Shown in pieces: positions 62,324 through 64,000 of a stretch of 64,000 nt of DNA (the first letter of the stretch is position 1; every line of letters begins with the position of its first letter). The notes under the pieces were generated by a model that was not told the DNA's origin, made no database searches, and saw only the letters and a list, made by a program, of their open reading frames with translations. The translations under genes and the position numbers were made by a program. The DNA is from SZUA-35 sp963781035 (GTDB lineage Bacteria; Actinomycetota; Acidimicrobiia; Acidimicrobiales; SZUA-35): assembly GCA_963781035.1 (NCBI GenBank), contig CAWAEN010000007.1, forward strand, positions 372,001 through 436,000, written 5' to 3'.

Positions 62324-63828
62324 TCAGAAATCCTTTCGAGCCAGGTCGTCGACGAGCTCATCGAGCTCGCTGCGAGCTCGAGCCGCTGCCGCCGGGTCTC
62401 CCATGCCTTCGAGGGCCTTGGCGAGACCTTCCCGCGCCGTCACGTCGTACGGATCGCTCTCGATCAGGCGCCGAGCAAGTGTCGCAGCCGCTCGATTTCG
62501 TCGCCAGCGAACAACGATCGAGGCTGCCGATGGCCGGCGACGGTGAAGTGGGTTCTGAGCCTCCTCGCGCAACGGAGTCGCCCAGTCCTCGTATCGCTCC
62601 TCCACCAGAAACTCGCCGTCATACAGCTCGACGATGCGAGCGTCGACATCGGCCCGCATGAACGACTCGACATCGACGGCGACACTCGCCAGATCGAGCG
62701 CCACCGTCTGCCGATCGGCCACCACGCCGCCTCCGAGTACCCGCCTCACAGCGGACAGCTGAACCGAGAGTCGCGCGCCGAGTCGACCAGCATCCGTTTC
62801 GTCTGGCCAGAGCACATCGGCCAGTTGGTCGCGCGTGCACCGGCCAACCGCGAGCAACAACGAGTCGCTTCAACAGCGTTCGCGCCCGCCGTGAACCCCA
62901 GGCTGCCTTCGGCACCTCGACACCATCGACCTCGACCGAGAAGCGTCCAAGCGTGGTGATCGTGGCCTGGGGCGCGCTCGATGACACCGAAGGAGCGACT
63001 GGTGCGCCTGTGATGAATGTCGCCAGTGGACGCATCCATGACTCGGTGTCGCCGAGGTAGGCGAAGTGGTCCTCGCCCTCGATCTCGAGAAAGGAGCCGT
63101 CGGAAGCAAGGTCGGCCACCTCTTTCGCAAGCGTCAGACCGGCATCGCTCGGTCCCCTGTGCGGTGAATCACGAGAACCGGGGCGTCGATCAGTGGAACC
63201 ACGTCGCGGACATCCATGTCCATCATCTGGATGAACATGTCGTAGAGCGAGTCAGAACTCGCTGCGAGCCGTTCATATCGCTGGTGCCACGCCCGGAAGT
63301 CGACGTCGGCGGCTTTCGACGGTGCGAAGATGTCGACGACAGCGGAATCGGGCGTGCCCCAGAGATCGGCGAACCGTCGCCGCGCTGCGATCGATGACTC
63401 CACATCGAGCTCGTCGTCGACCATCCGAGCAGCCGAACCGATGAGTGTGCACGCTCTGGACACGTTCCGGGTACGTCGCAGCGAACAACAGGGTCGTTGG
63501 CCCGCCTTCGGACTGAGCGAACAAGTGCGCCCGCTGGAGCACCGGCGGCGTCCATGACCGCCTTGAGATCGTCGACTCGTTCGTCGATGCCCGGCACGAG
63601 TCGGGTCCGGTCGGAGGCCCCGGTTCCTCGTTTGTCGTAGTGCACGTATCGGCAGAAGGATCCGAACCACTCGAGCATCGACCGAACCTCGGCCGCTCCC
63701 ATCGCCACCTCGATGTTCTGCGCCATCGGTGGGATCGCGACCACGATCACATCACCGTCTCCGAACGCCTGATATGCGATTCGCGAGTGACCGGCCATGG
63801 CGAACTGGATCGGTGGCACACCTTCCAT
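62324..63828 (-). pseudogene. Alpha/beta-hydrolase fused to a SARP-type (BTAD) activator domain, broken by about six frameshifts as sequenced
   Basis: From 63828 (MEGVPPIQFAMAGHSRIAYQ) it encodes an alpha/beta hydrolase: HYDKRGTGASDRTR; then, in other frames, HLFAQSEGGPTTLLFAATYPERV with nucleophile Ser, SAARMVDDELDVES and APVLVIHRTGDRAMPV. After EIEGEDHFAYLGDTESW it enters a SARP/BTAD-type activator: ITTLGRFSVEVDGVEVPK, then CTRDQLADVLWPDE and ESDPYDVTAREGLAKAL. Frames change near 63545, 63465, 63140, 62860, 62565 and 62500. The content is continuous, so it is either a true pseudogene or indel-ridden sequence. Confidence 0.7.
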
Positions 63829-63835
63829 CACCGCG

Positions 63836-63841
63836 AGGCTA
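63836..63841 (-). promoter_or_regulatory. -10 element (TAGCCT), leaderless start
   Basis: On the minus strand TAGCCT stands 7 nt before ATG 63828 (MEGVPP), fixing that start over an upstream open extension. Confidence 0.55.
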
Positions 63842-63891
63842 GTAGACGACCGATCAGAAGGAATTCCGACGACTCGCATCCGGCAGGTGCC

Positions 63892-63999
63892 TCACGAGAC
63901 GGAGCCGATCCAATCGAAGAAGATCTCACCACGCCCCGAGGAGCGTCGGACAGTGAACTCGTCGTCGTCGACGGATTCGATCCAGATCTGTCCCACACC
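63892..63999 (-). CDS. 3' end of an unidentified CDS (partial)
   Basis: Reading from the window edge inward, the minus strand encodes GVGQIWIESVDDDEFTVRRS then SGRGEIFFDWIGSVS and stops at TGA (63892-63894). The frame is open to the end of the window and the composition is protein-like, ending in alternating strands. It is too short to assign. It lies 51 bp before the regulator-like gene's -10 element, on the same strand. Confidence 0.45.
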   Translation of the reverse strand, partial: GVGQIWIESVDDDEFTVRRSSGRGEIFFDWIGSVS

Positions 64000-64000
64000 C

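Noticed and set aside
1..64000. tRNA, rRNA, integrase, transposase, attachment sites or prophage
   Set aside because: I saw no tRNA-like T-loops, no rRNA sequence, no transposase or integrase protein and no terminal repeats; the base composition looks uniform by eye.

Overview
The window is 64 kb of high-GC, gene-dense DNA with the look of a free-living actinobacterium. The gene content suggests the class Acidimicrobiia (Ilumatobacter-like), but this is inference without any search. Signs pointing that way are mycothiol-type DinB enzymes, a three-gene proton-translocating transhydrogenase (PntAA/PntAB/PntB), a TreX/Y/Z-type trehalose route, many SD-less starts and several short lipoproteins. 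I saw no tRNA, rRNA, CRISPR array, transposase or phage gene. No gene-free gap exceeds 300 bases.

Layout. 1-5.0 kb: end of an unknown gene, a divergent GH13-type enzyme, glycogen branching enzyme GlgB and a zinc-ribbon acetyltransferase. 5.0-11.7 kb: a DUF808 membrane protein, a GYD-type protein, an SLC13 carboxylate transporter in one operon with an unusual REC-cNMP-histidine kinase and its response regulator, a triple-BON protein and a small orphan. 11.7-14.5 kb: pntAA-pntAB-pntB. 14.6-21.3 kb: GlgX and TreZ joined in-line by a PATPAPST repeat, facing TreY; with GlgB these make and strip glycogen and turn it into trehalose. 21.3-29.7 kb: secreted or lipid-anchored proteins, an ABM-domain protein, a YdeI-like protein, an LLM flavin oxidoreductase, an acyltransferase, an HxlR regulator, a methyltransferase and an SDR. 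29.7-34.9 kb: type II NADH dehydrogenase-like enzyme, haloalkane dehalogenase, an unknown large protein, an FeS-type photolyase-like protein and a tiny Lys-rich protein. 34.9-40.7 kb: a tightly overlapped operon of ABC ATPase, permease, membrane-anchored extracellular protein, OmpR regulator, histidine kinase and lipoprotein. 40.8-50.4 kb: methyltransferase, lipoprotein, GlsB-type protein, MBL-rhodanese, GNAT, an unknown membrane protein, a second ABC exporter, then a TetR/DinB-like/MBL operon. 50.6-64 kb: GyrI-like protein overlapping a toroid-fold protein, lipoprotein, DUF6328, TIGR03086, cupins, a TPR protein, a GT2 glycosyltransferase, an IPNS-like oxygenase/FAD amine oxidase/aldehyde dehydrogenase run, and an alpha/beta-hydrolase fused to a SARP-type activator domain.

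Two features cut across the window. First, at least fourteen start codons sit exactly 6 or 7 nt after a -10-like hexamer (A at position 2, T at position 6), which implies leaderless mRNAs and fixes several starts. Second, eight genes plus the GlgX/TreZ junction are interrupted by single-base frameshifts while conserved sequence continues in the next frame. This looks more like uncorrected indels in the assembly than real gene decay, and is worst in the last 2 kb.
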